From NCBI GenBank assembly GCA_964506785.1, contig CAZDME010000012.1, forward strand, positions 1 through 28,678: a stretch of 28,678 bases of DNA, given 5' to 3'. The notes below the pieces were generated by a model. It saw only the letters and a program-made list of their open reading frames with translations. It searched no databases and was not told the DNA's origin. Shown piece by piece: positions 15,000 through 23,443 of the stretch. Every line of letters begins with the position of its first letter. The stretch's first letter is position 1. A program made the translations under genes and the position numbers. The DNA comes from CAZDME01 sp964506785 [NCBI: uncultured bacterium] (GTDB lineage Bacteria; CAZDME01; JAYEMH01).

Positions 15000-16307
15000 T
15001 TAGCCTTGCGCTTTAACTTTCCCTTCCTTCCCCAGGTATTCTTTAATAAATTCAAAATTTCTTGCGCTTGCTCCTTTATAACTATTTATAATCTGCTCGG
15101 CTTTATCTTTTATGCCGCCCCTTAAGTCTTTATCCTTTAAAAGAGAGGATATCTTCTGGCAAAGTTCACCTTCATTTTGAACCCGAAAAGCAATCTTTGA
15201 ATTCTCAAAAAGCTCAGCAATTTCCTGAAAATTAGCCATATAAGGGCCAAAGACGGTGGGCTTGCCAAAATTAATTGGTTCAAGGATATTTTGACCCCCT
15301 TTCGGGACTAAGCTGCCGCCGACAAAAACGACACTGGCGATGCTGTAAAATCCGGCTAATTCACCGAGAGTATCTAAAACAAAAACTGAAACCGCTTTCT
15401 GTCCTTCCCCTTTTAGATGTGTCCGGCGGGCAAAAGGGACTCCCGACTGATTAATCATCTTTTCAACTTCGGCTAATCGCTCTAAATGCCGTGGACAAAG
15501 GATAAGACGCAAATTACTAAATTCTTTCCTTAATTTAAGGAAGCAATTTAAAACAATTTTCTCCTCGCCCGGGTGAGTGCTGCCAGCGAGAAAAATCAAA
15601 TCCTGGCTGGATAGTTTTAATTCCTCTATCAACCTCTCAATACTTTTTGATTCTGTTTTTTTCAAAGAATCGAATTTGGTATTTCCGGTAATCTCGACCC
15701 GGCGAGAATCTGCTCCTAAAGAAATAATTCTCTGGGCATCCCTTTCAGTCTGCATGCCAAAGAAGGAAACATAACTTAAAACTTTGCGAAAAAACCTACC
15801 GGCTTTTTTATACCGCCTATAAGAAGATGCCGATATCCGGCCGTTAAAAACAATTATAGGGACACGAAGGCTGTATGCTTTCCTTAAAAAATTAGGCCAG
15901 AACTCGCTTTCCGCGATGATAAAAACAGCCGGTTTTATTATATGCAAAAATCTGGCCGCCAAGAAAAAAATATCCAGGGGAAAGTAAACAAATCTTGCCT
16001 GGAATATCTCTTTTTTGGCAATTTCCTGTCCGGTCTCCGTAGTGGTAGAGATAACCAATTGATAATCCGGGAAATTTTTTTTAATTAACTCTATTAAAGG
16101 GAGACTGGCTAGAATTTCACCAACGGAAACAGCATGCAGCCAAATATTATTTTGACTCCTTAAAACCTCTCTTTTGGCTTTAGAAATAAAACCTAATTTC
16201 TGTTTGAGCCCAGAACGATAACAGGGCTTTAAAATAGCCCTAAATAAAAAATATGGGAAAGCCAAGAGAAAAAGTACGGAAATGGTTAAATTATAAAGGG
16301 AATACAT
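15000..16307 (-). CDS. waaA: 3-deoxy-D-manno-octulosonic acid (Kdo) transferase
   Basis: 435 residues, full length. Transfers Kdo from CMP-Kdo to lipid IVA on the cytoplasmic side of the inner membrane. The N-terminal anchor (about 5-24) precedes LHAVSVGEI with the catalytic Glu at E64 (E. coli Glu60). Other landmarks are STTTETGQ, AESEFWPN, GNTKFD, AGSTHPGEE and PKGGQNILEP. It starts 3 bases after the msbA stop, so the two are one transcript; its ribosome binding site is weak. Whether it adds one, two or more Kdo residues cannot be judged here. Confidence 0.96.
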   Translation of the reverse strand: MYSLYNLTISVLFLLAFPYFLFRAILKPCYRSGLKQKLGFISKAKREVLRSQNNIWLHAVSVGEILASLPLIELIKKNFPDYQLVISTTTETGQEIAKKEIFQARFVYFPLDIFFLAARFLHIIKPAVFIIAESEFWPNFLRKAYSLRVPIIVFNGRISASSYRRYKKAGRFFRKVLSYVSFFGMQTERDAQRIISLGADSRRVEITGNTKFDSLKKTESKSIERLIEELKLSSQDLIFLAGSTHPGEEKIVLNCFLKLRKEFSNLRLILCPRHLERLAEVEKMINQSGVPFARRTHLKGEGQKAVSVFVLDTLGELAGFYSIASVVFVGGSLVPKGGQNILEPINFGKPTVFGPYMANFQEIAELFENSKIAFRVQNEGELCQKISSLLKDKDLRGGIKDKAEQIINSYKGASARNFEFIKEYLGKEGKVKAQG

Positions 16308-16310
16308 CTT

Positions 16311-18137
16311 TTATTCTTTAAATTGCATATCGTATAGACGGCGGTACAAAGGATTAGTCTCTATCAACTTTTCGTGCCTTCCTATCCCAACGATTCGGCC
16401 TTTAAACATAACGACAATTTTATCGGCCCGTCTAACGGTAGCCAGACGGTGAGCGATTAAAAAGGTAGTTTTTCCCCCCATGAGGTTGTTCAAGGCATCT
16501 TGCACCAAGCGTTCCGATTCTGAATCCAGGGCACTGGTAGCTTCATCCAAAATTAAAATAGGAGGGTTTTTAAGAATAGCCCGGGCAATAGCTATGCGCT
16601 GCTGTTCCCCTCCGGAAAGTTTCATACCCCTGTCCCCAATCATGGTATTGTACTGTTGGGGAAACTTCATAATAAATTCATGGGCATGTGCTGCTTTTGC
16701 CGCATTTATGATTTCGTCAAAATTTGCATCGAGTTTTCCGTAAGCGATATTATTTCTGATTGTATCGTTAAATAAAATCATTTCCTGGCTGACAATCCCC
16801 ATAAGATGCCGTAAAGATTTAATTTTTACATCTTTAATATTTAAACCGTCAATTTCCACCTTGCCTTCTTGAGGGTCATAAAATCGAGGCAGTAAATTGA
16901 GTAAAGTGGTTTTGCCTACACCGCTAGGTCCTATCAGAGCAACAATTTCACCAATCTTGACATCCAAGGTGATATCCTGGAGGATTACTTCCTCCGGGTG
17001 ATAATAAAAGGAAATGTTTTTAAAAGCTATTGTTTGCCTCGGCTCATAAATTTCTCTTGAGCCCATTTTTTCTTCAATGGTAGATTTAACATCAAGCATT
17101 TCAAAAATCCTTGCCCCGGCAGCAATCCCTTGTTGAACGGTATTATTTGTCTGGCTTAATTTTTTGAACGGTTTTATTAAAGAAAGAAGTGCCGCCAGGA
17201 AGAGGATAAAGGTTCCTGGAGATAAAATCCCTTTTATGACTTCATTTACCCCATACCATAAAACAAAAATTGCCCCAATCGAACCGACAAATTCTGTCAG
17301 GGGGGACAACCCTACCACCCGCTTTAAAGTTTTTATCCTTAATTTGAATAACCTTTCGCTTTCCTGATTAAATTTCCGCGTTTCATAATCTTCCATAGAA
17401 AAAGAACGGACAATACGGATCCCAGAAATTGTTTCTTGAAGAAAAGAAGTGACGTCGGCAATCTTTTCTTGAAACCGCGAAGTAATCTTGCGAAGCCGCT
17501 GGCCGATATGAACAATGGGATAAACCACTAAAGGCAGAATGATTAAAGAAGCCAAGGCTAATTCCCAATGGATAAAAAAGATGATACTGGCATACACGGC
17601 TACTTGAGATACTCCAAAGAGAAAGTCACATAGCTGTTCGCCTAAAGCTGTTTTTACTGGCTGGACATCATTAGTAACCCGCGAAATAATCTGGCCGGTT
17701 CGTCTTTTGCTAAAAAACTCTAACGATAAAGTTTGAATATGGGCATAAAGTTGATTGCGCAAGTCAGCAATCACCCGCTCTCCAATATAGCCGGAAAGAT
17801 AAGCCTTGCCAAAATCAAATATGGCTTTAAGGGCGAAAACTATCAGCGCAAAAATTAAGATTATCTTTAAAAGCTCGTTTGGTGGCGTAGATTGGAAAAA
17901 ATCCATAATTTTCAACCGAGCATTTTCCAAAGCCACCAAGGGTAATTGGCATTTCTCTGCTTGAGAAAAAGCTAAAATTTTACTTTCCCTCTGGCTCAGA
18001 ATATTATCCACCAGAGGAACAAGAAAACCAAGTTGCGCTCCGCTTAAAAGGGTGCTGCTTAAAATGCAAACAACGGCTAAAGCCAGCCTGCCTTTATATG
18101 GCTTGAGGTATTTTAGAAGGCGAAAATAGGTAGACAT
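16311..18137 (-). CDS. msbA: Lipid A ABC exporter (flippase), MsbA type
   Basis: 608 residues, half-transporter of the exporter type. Membrane domain about 1-330 with six predicted segments and an unusually long first periplasmic loop (about 46-90). ATPase domain about 365-605: Walker A GPSGVGKTT (403-411), Q-loop Q451, signature LSGGEQQR (507-514), Walker B LILDEA (528-533), switch H563. It would flip core-lipid A across the inner membrane as a homodimer. Position between lpxB and waaA supports MsbA rather than a drug exporter. The ATG has a weak GGAATG site; a 179-base gap separates it from lpxB. Confidence 0.93.
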   Translation of the reverse strand: MSTYFRLLKYLKPYKGRLALAVVCILSSTLLSGAQLGFLVPLVDNILSQRESKILAFSQAEKCQLPLVALENARLKIMDFFQSTPPNELLKIILIFALIVFALKAIFDFGKAYLSGYIGERVIADLRNQLYAHIQTLSLEFFSKRRTGQIISRVTNDVQPVKTALGEQLCDFLFGVSQVAVYASIIFFIHWELALASLIILPLVVYPIVHIGQRLRKITSRFQEKIADVTSFLQETISGIRIVRSFSMEDYETRKFNQESERLFKLRIKTLKRVVGLSPLTEFVGSIGAIFVLWYGVNEVIKGILSPGTFILFLAALLSLIKPFKKLSQTNNTVQQGIAAGARIFEMLDVKSTIEEKMGSREIYEPRQTIAFKNISFYYHPEEVILQDITLDVKIGEIVALIGPSGVGKTTLLNLLPRFYDPQEGKVEIDGLNIKDVKIKSLRHLMGIVSQEMILFNDTIRNNIAYGKLDANFDEIINAAKAAHAHEFIMKFPQQYNTMIGDRGMKLSGGEQQRIAIARAILKNPPILILDEATSALDSESERLVQDALNNLMGGKTTFLIAHRLATVRRADKIVVMFKGRIVGIGRHEKLIETNPLYRRLYDMQFKE

Positions 18138-18230
18138 AATTCATTCCGTAAGTATTTTTACGCATAAACATCTGAGATTACACAACTGATATTCAAACCC
18201 GGCCGCTTCAGCAATCCACGTCTTTTGTTC

Positions 18231-18316
18231 TATGTGTTATGTGTAGAGTGTCATGCAGGACTATAAATTTAATTTTCCGGTTTTTCACTACACATCACAC
18301 ACTTACCATTACACAA
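18231..18316. repeat. Inverted ACACAT-type repeat between lpxB and msbA
   Basis: GTGTTATGTGTAG (18234-18246) and CTACACATCACAC (18288-18300) pair over 12 of 13 positions around a 41-base AT-rich loop. The right arm continues as degenerate ACACTTACC-ATTACACA units to the lpxB stop. The gap also has a small CGTAA/TTACG hairpin at 18147-18162. No U-tract, so not a standard terminator. Confidence 0.45.
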
Positions 18317-19480
18317 TTACGGCGAAGGATGATTTCCCTTTTCTATCGTTTTCAAAACAGCTCTGGCCGCCTGCCGAGAAGCGCCGGGCTCTCCTAAGCT
18401 CTGACGGACTAAATGTAAATTATTAATCATATCGCTGCGTTTTTCTTCATCCCTCAATAAACTTAAACACTCTCGAGCTATCTTGCCCGGATTAGCCTGG
18501 AATTGTAGATATTCAGGAACAATTTTTTCTTTAGCAATTAAATTAACTAAACCCACAAAAGGCACTTTAATTAAAGGGCGGACCAAAAGCCAGGTTAAAA
18601 AGGAAATTTTATAAATAATAACCATCGGACAGGAATATCTGGCCGCTTCTAATGTTGCCGTTCCCGAGGCTACCAGGATAAGATCAGCCGCCTGCATAAT
18701 CTCTGTGGCTTCGCCAGAAAATATTCTCACTATAACCTTTTTTTGGGAAATTATCCTATCGGCAAAAATATTGCCTGCAAGGGAAGGATGCATTGGAAAA
18801 ACAAATTCCGCTTCGGAAATTTCCTTGCCAACAATTTTGGCTACTTCAAGCATAATAGGCAGATGTTTTTTTATTTCACTTTCGCGGCTCCCGGGAAGAA
18901 GACCAATAAGAACCTTATCTTTGGAAATCCCTAAGTTATCCTTCAGCACCTCCTTATCCCCATGGGGAATGGCTATATCCAAAAGAGGATTCCCGACAAA
19001 CTCGACCGGGATTTCCAACTTTTGATAAAATTCTTCCTCAAAAGGGAAAATAACCAGCATCTTTTCAATATAGCGGCTGATGGTTTTAACCCGGCCCCGC
19101 CGCCAGGCCCAAACCTGAGGGCTGATGTAATAAATTACCGGAATATTCAAGCGCTTCATTTCTTTTGCCAGGCGTAAATTAAATTCAGGAAAATCAATAA
19201 GAACAATTGCCTTTGGCCTTATCTTCTTTATAATGTCGATTAACTTTTTAAAAACTTTTCGCAGCCGCACTATATTTTTAAAAACTTCGCTTATTCCAAT
19301 CCCGGCTAACTCAATTATATTAAAATAGAGTTCTACACCGGCTTCGGCCATTTTATCTCCACCCACCCCGCAAATAACCAAATCTAAATTCAACTGATAC
19401 AACTCCTTGGCCAAATTTGCTCCGTGTAAATCTCCGGACGGCTCTCCGGCAACAATTAGTATATCTTTTTTACTCTCCAT
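18317..19480 (-). CDS. lpxB: Lipid-A-disaccharide synthase
   Basis: 387 residues, GT19 family. Joins UDP-2,3-diacylglucosamine and lipid X to make the tetraacyl disaccharide 1-phosphate. VAGEPSGDLHGA (10-21) is the diagnostic N-terminal motif; IDFPEFNLRLA, YYISPQVWAWR, FVGNPLLD, LLPGSRESEI, ASGTATLEAA and PFVGLVN follow in canonical order. It begins 5 bases after the GnnA-type gene, linking the two. In E. coli the donor is the product of LpxH; here LpxI supplies lipid X. Confidence 0.97.
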   Translation of the reverse strand: MESKKDILIVAGEPSGDLHGANLAKELYQLNLDLVICGVGGDKMAEAGVELYFNIIELAGIGISEVFKNIVRLRKVFKKLIDIIKKIRPKAIVLIDFPEFNLRLAKEMKRLNIPVIYYISPQVWAWRRGRVKTISRYIEKMLVIFPFEEEFYQKLEIPVEFVGNPLLDIAIPHGDKEVLKDNLGISKDKVLIGLLPGSRESEIKKHLPIMLEVAKIVGKEISEAEFVFPMHPSLAGNIFADRIISQKKVIVRIFSGEATEIMQAADLILVASGTATLEAARYSCPMVIIYKISFLTWLLVRPLIKVPFVGLVNLIAKEKIVPEYLQFQANPGKIARECLSLLRDEEKRSDMINNLHLVRQSLGEPGASRQAARAVLKTIEKGNHPSP

Positions 19481-19485
19481 AACTT

Positions 19486-20409
19486 TTAAATAGACCTTTT
19501 CATAATCCGGTTAATCTTTAAAGCCACCTCTAAGGAACGTTTAGCATCCTCTCCGGAAACAAGGGGTATTTTTCCCCTTCTTACACAATAGAGAAAATGT
19601 TCTAATTCCAACCTTAATGATTCTTTCTGTTCTGGTTCAATTCTCTCCCGGACAATTCTTCCCCTTTTTTTCCGATAGGCAAAAATCTCCTTAGCCCAAA
19701 AATCCAAAGAAAAATAGGCATCTTCCTGAAAAATTCTAATTTTCCTTATGCGTTCAGGACTTACCCGGCTAACAGTAAGATTAGCTACACAGCCATCTTT
19801 AAAGGTAATTCGGGCATTAGCAATATCTTCATAGGCAGAAAGGATAGGTACCCCGACAGCCTGAACTTTCTTGATTTGCGAAGGGACCAGATTTAAAACT
19901 ATATCCAAATCATGAATCATCAAATCCAAAATGACATTTATGTCAGTGCTGCGCTTTGGGAAAGGGCCGAGACGATGACCTTCGATAAAGCGGGGATGCT
20001 TTACCAATTTATTCAAGGCTTTAACCGCCACATTAAAACGCTCAATATGGCCAATTTGAAAAACCAATTTTTTCTCCTTTACAATCGCCAAAAGTCTTTC
20101 CGCTTCGTTTATCTTCCTGGTAATTGGCTTTTCTAAAAGAACATGGACTCCTTTTATGAGAAAATCCCGGGCGACAGAAAAATGCTCTTCGGTGGGAACG
20201 GCAATAATGACTGCCTCCACGGCGGAAGTAATTAAATCTTTATACTTTCTAAAAACGCGGACTTGATATTTTTTTTCCATTTTTTTGAGCCGGGCTTTAT
20301 CTGTATCGACAATACCAACTAAGTAAACACCGGACAGCTCACTTAAAATCCGCAGGTGATGCTCACCTAAATGGCCGACGCCAACTACGCCAATTCTTAT
20401 TTTTTTCAT
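19486..20409 (-). CDS. gnnA: Gfo/Idh/MocA oxidoreductase, probable GnnA (UDP-GlcNAc 3-dehydrogenase)
   Basis: 307 residues. The NAD-binding G10-V-G12-H-L-G15 is followed by VDTD, AVPTEEH, the family EKP triad (93-95), GHIERFN (120-126) and DLMIHDLDIV with the catalytic-type Asp/His. GnnA oxidises the 3-hydroxyl of UDP-GlcNAc to a ketone, which GnnB then aminates. The assignment rests on position: directly after the aminotransferase, before lpxB, inside an lpx cluster, as in bacteria that make 2,3-diaminoglucose lipid A. An O-antigen sugar role is the alternative. A good AAGGAAAG site precedes the ATG. Confidence 0.78.
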   Translation of the reverse strand: MKKIRIGVVGVGHLGEHHLRILSELSGVYLVGIVDTDKARLKKMEKKYQVRVFRKYKDLITSAVEAVIIAVPTEEHFSVARDFLIKGVHVLLEKPITRKINEAERLLAIVKEKKLVFQIGHIERFNVAVKALNKLVKHPRFIEGHRLGPFPKRSTDINVILDLMIHDLDIVLNLVPSQIKKVQAVGVPILSAYEDIANARITFKDGCVANLTVSRVSPERIRKIRIFQEDAYFSLDFWAKEIFAYRKKRGRIVRERIEPEQKESLRLELEHFLYCVRRGKIPLVSGEDAKRSLEVALKINRIMKRSI

Positions 20410-20423
20410 ATTACTTTCCTTAT

Positions 20424-21521
20424 CTAAGCCCGAAAATTAAGCACTGCTTCAATAATTGTCTTCAAATCCCCTTGGTTCAAACCCGGATGAACCGGCAAAG
20501 AAACAACCTCGCGGCTAATTCTTTCAACATTAGGTAAAAATAATTCCCCATACCCTTCCCTTCTATATAACGGCTGTTGGTAGATGGGGTAAGGATAAAA
20601 AACCCCCGCTTCTATCTTTCGTCCTTTTAAGTGCTTTATAAAATAGTCCCTTCTTACCCCTTTTTTTAAACGAATGGTATATTGGTGGAAAACATGTTTA
20701 TGCCCTTCGGGCACCCGGGGGGGGATAAGCCAATCGATTTTTTGGAAGGCCCGGCTAAGCACCCCGGCATTCCTGATTCTTTTTTTATTAAACTCCTTTA
20801 TTTTTTTTAATTGGCAAAGCCCTAAAGCAGCGGCAAGATTGGTCAGCCGATAGTTATAACCGAGCTGGGGATGAACATTCTTCTGCATAGAACCGTGGTT
20901 AATAAAGAGAGAAAACCTGTCTTTCAAATGCTTATTGTTACAGACAACCATTCCCCCTTCGCCAGAAGTAATATTTTTCGTCGCATAAAAGCTAAAGGTG
21001 CTTGCTTTCCCGAACGTCCCAACCTTTCTTCCAGAAAACTCTGCTCCAACAGCCTGGGCACAATCCTCAATTAAAGTTAGATTAAAACGATTGACAATTT
21101 TTTTGATCCCAGCCATATCGCAGGGCAGGCCGAAAAGATGGACTAATAATAAAGTCTTAATTTTCCTGTTTTTCTTTATTTTCTCCTCTATACCTTCCGG
21201 AGATAAATTAAAAGTCAAAGGGTCTATGTCGGCAAAAACGGGAATTGCCCCCTGATAAAGAATCGCATTAGAAGTAGCAATGAAACTAAAAGGAGTGGTT
21301 AAAACATAACTCCCTTTATTTACCCCGGCTGCCTTTAAAGCCACATCTAAAGCAGTTGTCCCTGAAGAGGTAGCAACGCTAAATTTTACGCCAAGGTAGC
21401 TGGAAAACTTCTCTTCAAATCTTTTTACATAACTGCCTGATGATAAATATCCCGACTTAAGCACTTTAAGCATCTCTTTTTCTTCAGCTTTACCAATTAT
21501 TGGTTTTGAAAGTCGAATCAT
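20424..21521 (-). CDS. gnnB: DegT/DnrJ/EryC1/StrS aminotransferase, probable GnnB
   Basis: 365 residues from the ATG at 21519-21521; a TTG two codons earlier is less likely. PLP-dependent sugar aminotransferase: SGTTAL at 53-58, IEDCAQAVGAE near 152-162 with the pyridine-contact Asp, and the Schiff-base lysine K182 in FSFYATKN followed by GEGG. As GnnB it would use glutamate to aminate UDP-3-keto-GlcNAc, giving UDP-GlcNAc3N for LpxA. It is separated from lpxI by a hairpin and from the GnnA-type gene by 14 bases. Substrate is inferred from the gene pair and its place among lpx genes. Confidence 0.78.
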   Translation of the reverse strand: MIRLSKPIIGKAEEKEMLKVLKSGYLSSGSYVKRFEEKFSSYLGVKFSVATSSGTTALDVALKAAGVNKGSYVLTTPFSFIATSNAILYQGAIPVFADIDPLTFNLSPEGIEEKIKKNRKIKTLLLVHLFGLPCDMAGIKKIVNRFNLTLIEDCAQAVGAEFSGRKVGTFGKASTFSFYATKNITSGEGGMVVCNNKHLKDRFSLFINHGSMQKNVHPQLGYNYRLTNLAAALGLCQLKKIKEFNKKRIRNAGVLSRAFQKIDWLIPPRVPEGHKHVFHQYTIRLKKGVRRDYFIKHLKGRKIEAGVFYPYPIYQQPLYRREGYGELFLPNVERISREVVSLPVHPGLNQGDLKTIIEAVLNFRA

Positions 21522-21553
21522 CCTCAAACCTCAGAAATCAAAGGCCGGACGGG

Positions 21554-21585
21554 AAAAGACAGATAAGGCAGTTTTATCTGCTTTC
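21554..21585 (-). terminator. Terminator-like hairpin after lpxI
   Basis: Minus-strand arms CAGATAA (21574-21580 complement) and TTATCTG (21560-21566 complement) form a 7-bp stem around AACTGCC, extended by GAAAG/CTTTT with a one-base bulge. CUUUUCCC follows. The stem is AT-rich and the U-run is short, so partial termination or processing is more likely than a full stop. Confidence 0.4.
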
Positions 21586-21596
21586 TGTTTTCTTTA

Positions 21597-22403
21597 TTAA
21601 AAAACAACAATACAAATCCCCCAGTTATCGGCTAATTTAACAATTTTTTCTTTTTCTAAAACCAGGGTCTTTTTTTCTTCTATGGCTAAGATTTTAACCT
21701 TGAGCTGATGAAGTAACTCTATTGTTCTGATTCCGATTACCGGAAGATCGAAACGCATATCCTGATTGGGCTTGCTCACTTTTACCACCACAACCCCCTC
21801 TTTGCCAAAGCGAACGGCCCGCTTAACAGCCTCATCGGTCCCTTCAATCGCTTCTATCGCCAGGACTGTTTTGTCCTTTACTATCACCGTCTGGCCAATA
21901 TCTAATCCAGCTATCTCTTTAGCAATCTTTTTGCCAAATTCAATATCCTCCCATTCCTTAGAGGTCGGCTCCCTTCGAGTTAAAATCCCCCTCTCAGTAA
22001 GAAAGTCATTCAAATATGTGGCTGAACTAATCAGGGTAATGTTTCTCTGCGCCAGTTTTTCTGCTACCTTACCCAATAAAGTATCCGTGGTTTTATTTTC
22101 TACTTCCTTTAAAAGTTTCTGGGCTTCCTTATCCATTTTAATTTTAGAAAAAAGCAGGGATAAATTAACCTGTCCGGCCATAACTACCCGCTTCAATCCT
22201 GCCTTTACCAGGATATCGATTAGTTTCTGTAATTCACCGACGCTAATCCAATGGATTTCATCGACATACCGGGAAAGTTCCTTTGAAGTTTCCTCTTTAA
22301 AAGCGATGGCGATAACTCCTTTTTTCTTTCTTTTCGCCTCTTGAGCGAAAAAAAGAGGAAATTTCCCATTCCCGGCAATTAAGCCGATTTTTTCCATCTT
22401 CAT
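21597..22403 (-). CDS. lpxI: UDP-2,3-diacylglucosamine pyrophosphatase, LpxI type
   Basis: 268 residues. Cleaves UDP-2,3-diacylglucosamine to lipid X and UMP; LpxI is the non-homologous replacement of LpxH found in many bacteria lacking LpxH. KIGLIAGNGKFPL is the N-terminal signature; MAGQVN, AIEGTDEA and SKPNQDMRFDLPVIG follow, with D219 aligned to the catalytic Asp of Caulobacter LpxI. Two in-frame ATGs (22403 and 22397) are possible; AAGGA is better spaced for the second. It has terminator-like hairpins on both sides, unlike any other gene here. Confidence 0.95.
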   Translation of the reverse strand: MKMEKIGLIAGNGKFPLFFAQEAKRKKKGVIAIAFKEETSKELSRYVDEIHWISVGELQKLIDILVKAGLKRVVMAGQVNLSLLFSKIKMDKEAQKLLKEVENKTTDTLLGKVAEKLAQRNITLISSATYLNDFLTERGILTRREPTSKEWEDIEFGKKIAKEIAGLDIGQTVIVKDKTVLAIEAIEGTDEAVKRAVRFGKEGVVVVKVSKPNQDMRFDLPVIGIRTIELLHQLKVKILAIEEKKTLVLEKEKIVKLADNWGICIVVF

Positions 22404-22423
22404 ATTTCCTTATAAACAAAACA

Positions 22424-22445
22424 AGAGCTGCATCAGGCAGTCTCT
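22424..22445 (-). terminator. Terminator/attenuator hairpin upstream of lpxI
   Basis: Minus-strand AGAG-A-CUGC-CUGAU-GCAG-CUCU makes an 8-bp stem with one bulged A, followed by UGUUUUGUUU. This resembles an intrinsic terminator and lies only about 20 bases before the lpxI ribosome binding site, between lpxA and lpxI. Confidence 0.5.
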
Positions 22446-22469
22446 CAAAATAACGAATACAAATCCAAA

Positions 22470-22475
22470 ATTATA
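22470..22475 (-). promoter_or_regulatory. Possible -10 element upstream of lpxI
   Basis: A perfect TATAAT on the minus strand, 67 bases before the lpxI start. No -35 of quality is found at 16-18 bases (TTGGGA lies at 20). Kept only as a candidate. Confidence 0.25.
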
Positions 22476-22522
22476 GGCAATAAACCTTAAATAAATCCCA
22501 AGCTAAATTATCGTTAGTATTT

Positions 22523-23296
22523 CTACTTACAAATACCCCTTTCGGAATTCTTAATAAAATTGACCAAATGCAGGCACTCTTCTGAATTATTAAACTCTTG
22601 GTCAATCCTGGCCAAGGCTTGAGAGGTATTAAAATTAGAACGGAAAAGAACCTTAAATATTCTTTTTAAAGTATCGATTTTCTCTTGAGAAAAACCATTA
22701 CGGATTAATCCGACATAATTAACCCCATAAATCTGTGTCGGGTGGCCGTCGGCTCTGGCAAAAGGGACAATATCTTTAACTACCTTGGAACAGCCGCCGG
22801 TAATAGAAAGTTTCCCGATATTTACAAATTGATGGACGGCGCTTACCCCTCCGATAATCGCTTTATCGGCCACCTTAACGTGCCCGGCTAAAGTCACCTC
22901 ATTAGCTAAAATCGCCCCGTTGTTTACCCGGCAGTTATGAGCCACGTGGGCGTAAGCCATAATCAAATTATTATTCCCGATAAAGGTAGTATTCCCTTCG
23001 CCAGTAGCACTATTTACGGTAACATATTCCCGGATCATATTATTGTTGCCTATCTCGACAAAACTCTTTTCGCCTTTATATTTTAAATCTTGCGATTGAG
23101 AACCAATAACTGCTCCAGTAAAAATTCGACACTTCTCTCCGATGCTGGTAAAACCTTCGATAACCACGTGTGAACCGATTTTGGTCCCCCGCCCGATTTT
23201 AACCTGGCCATCAATCACCGCATAGGGCCCTATTTCTATACCATCGGCTAATTCTACCTTTGGGCCGACAATTGCCGTAGGATGAATTTTCATCAT
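22523..23296 (-). CDS. lpxA: UDP-GlcNAc (or UDP-GlcNAc3N) acyltransferase
   Basis: 257 residues of left-handed beta-helix hexapeptide repeats plus a C-terminal helical domain; acts as a cytoplasmic trimer. Conserved residues: H117 and the catalytic H120 in AYAHVAHNC (E. coli His122/His125), H139 in LAGHV, Q156 in VHQF, and SQDLKYKGE. G168 in TGGCS aligns with E. coli Gly173, the position that sets acyl-chain length, suggesting a long hydroxyacyl chain (inference). With GnnA/GnnB genes nearby its acceptor may be the 3-amino sugar nucleotide. The ATG-ATG start has only a weak GCGGG site. Confidence 0.96.
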   Translation of the reverse strand: MMKIHPTAIVGPKVELADGIEIGPYAVIDGQVKIGRGTKIGSHVVIEGFTSIGEKCRIFTGAVIGSQSQDLKYKGEKSFVEIGNNNMIREYVTVNSATGEGNTTFIGNNNLIMAYAHVAHNCRVNNGAILANEVTLAGHVKVADKAIIGGVSAVHQFVNIGKLSITGGCSKVVKDIVPFARADGHPTQIYGVNYVGLIRNGFSQEKIDTLKRIFKVLFRSNFNTSQALARIDQEFNNSEECLHLVNFIKNSERGICK

Positions 23297-23443
23297 AAAT
23301 TAACCCGCTTATAATCCGTTAGAAATAACCCGGTTTTGCTACCAAAGCGCTGACCGTCTATTTCACTTATCATCCCCTTTGGCAAACTAAGGAATAAATC
23401 GGCAAAAATACGGGATGAAACCAGTGAGGATTTCTGCCAGGAC

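Noticed and set aside
21766-22344. A 192-codon plus-strand frame
   Set aside because: Antisense shadow of lpxI with a low-complexity Ser/Leu-rich translation and no ribosome binding site.
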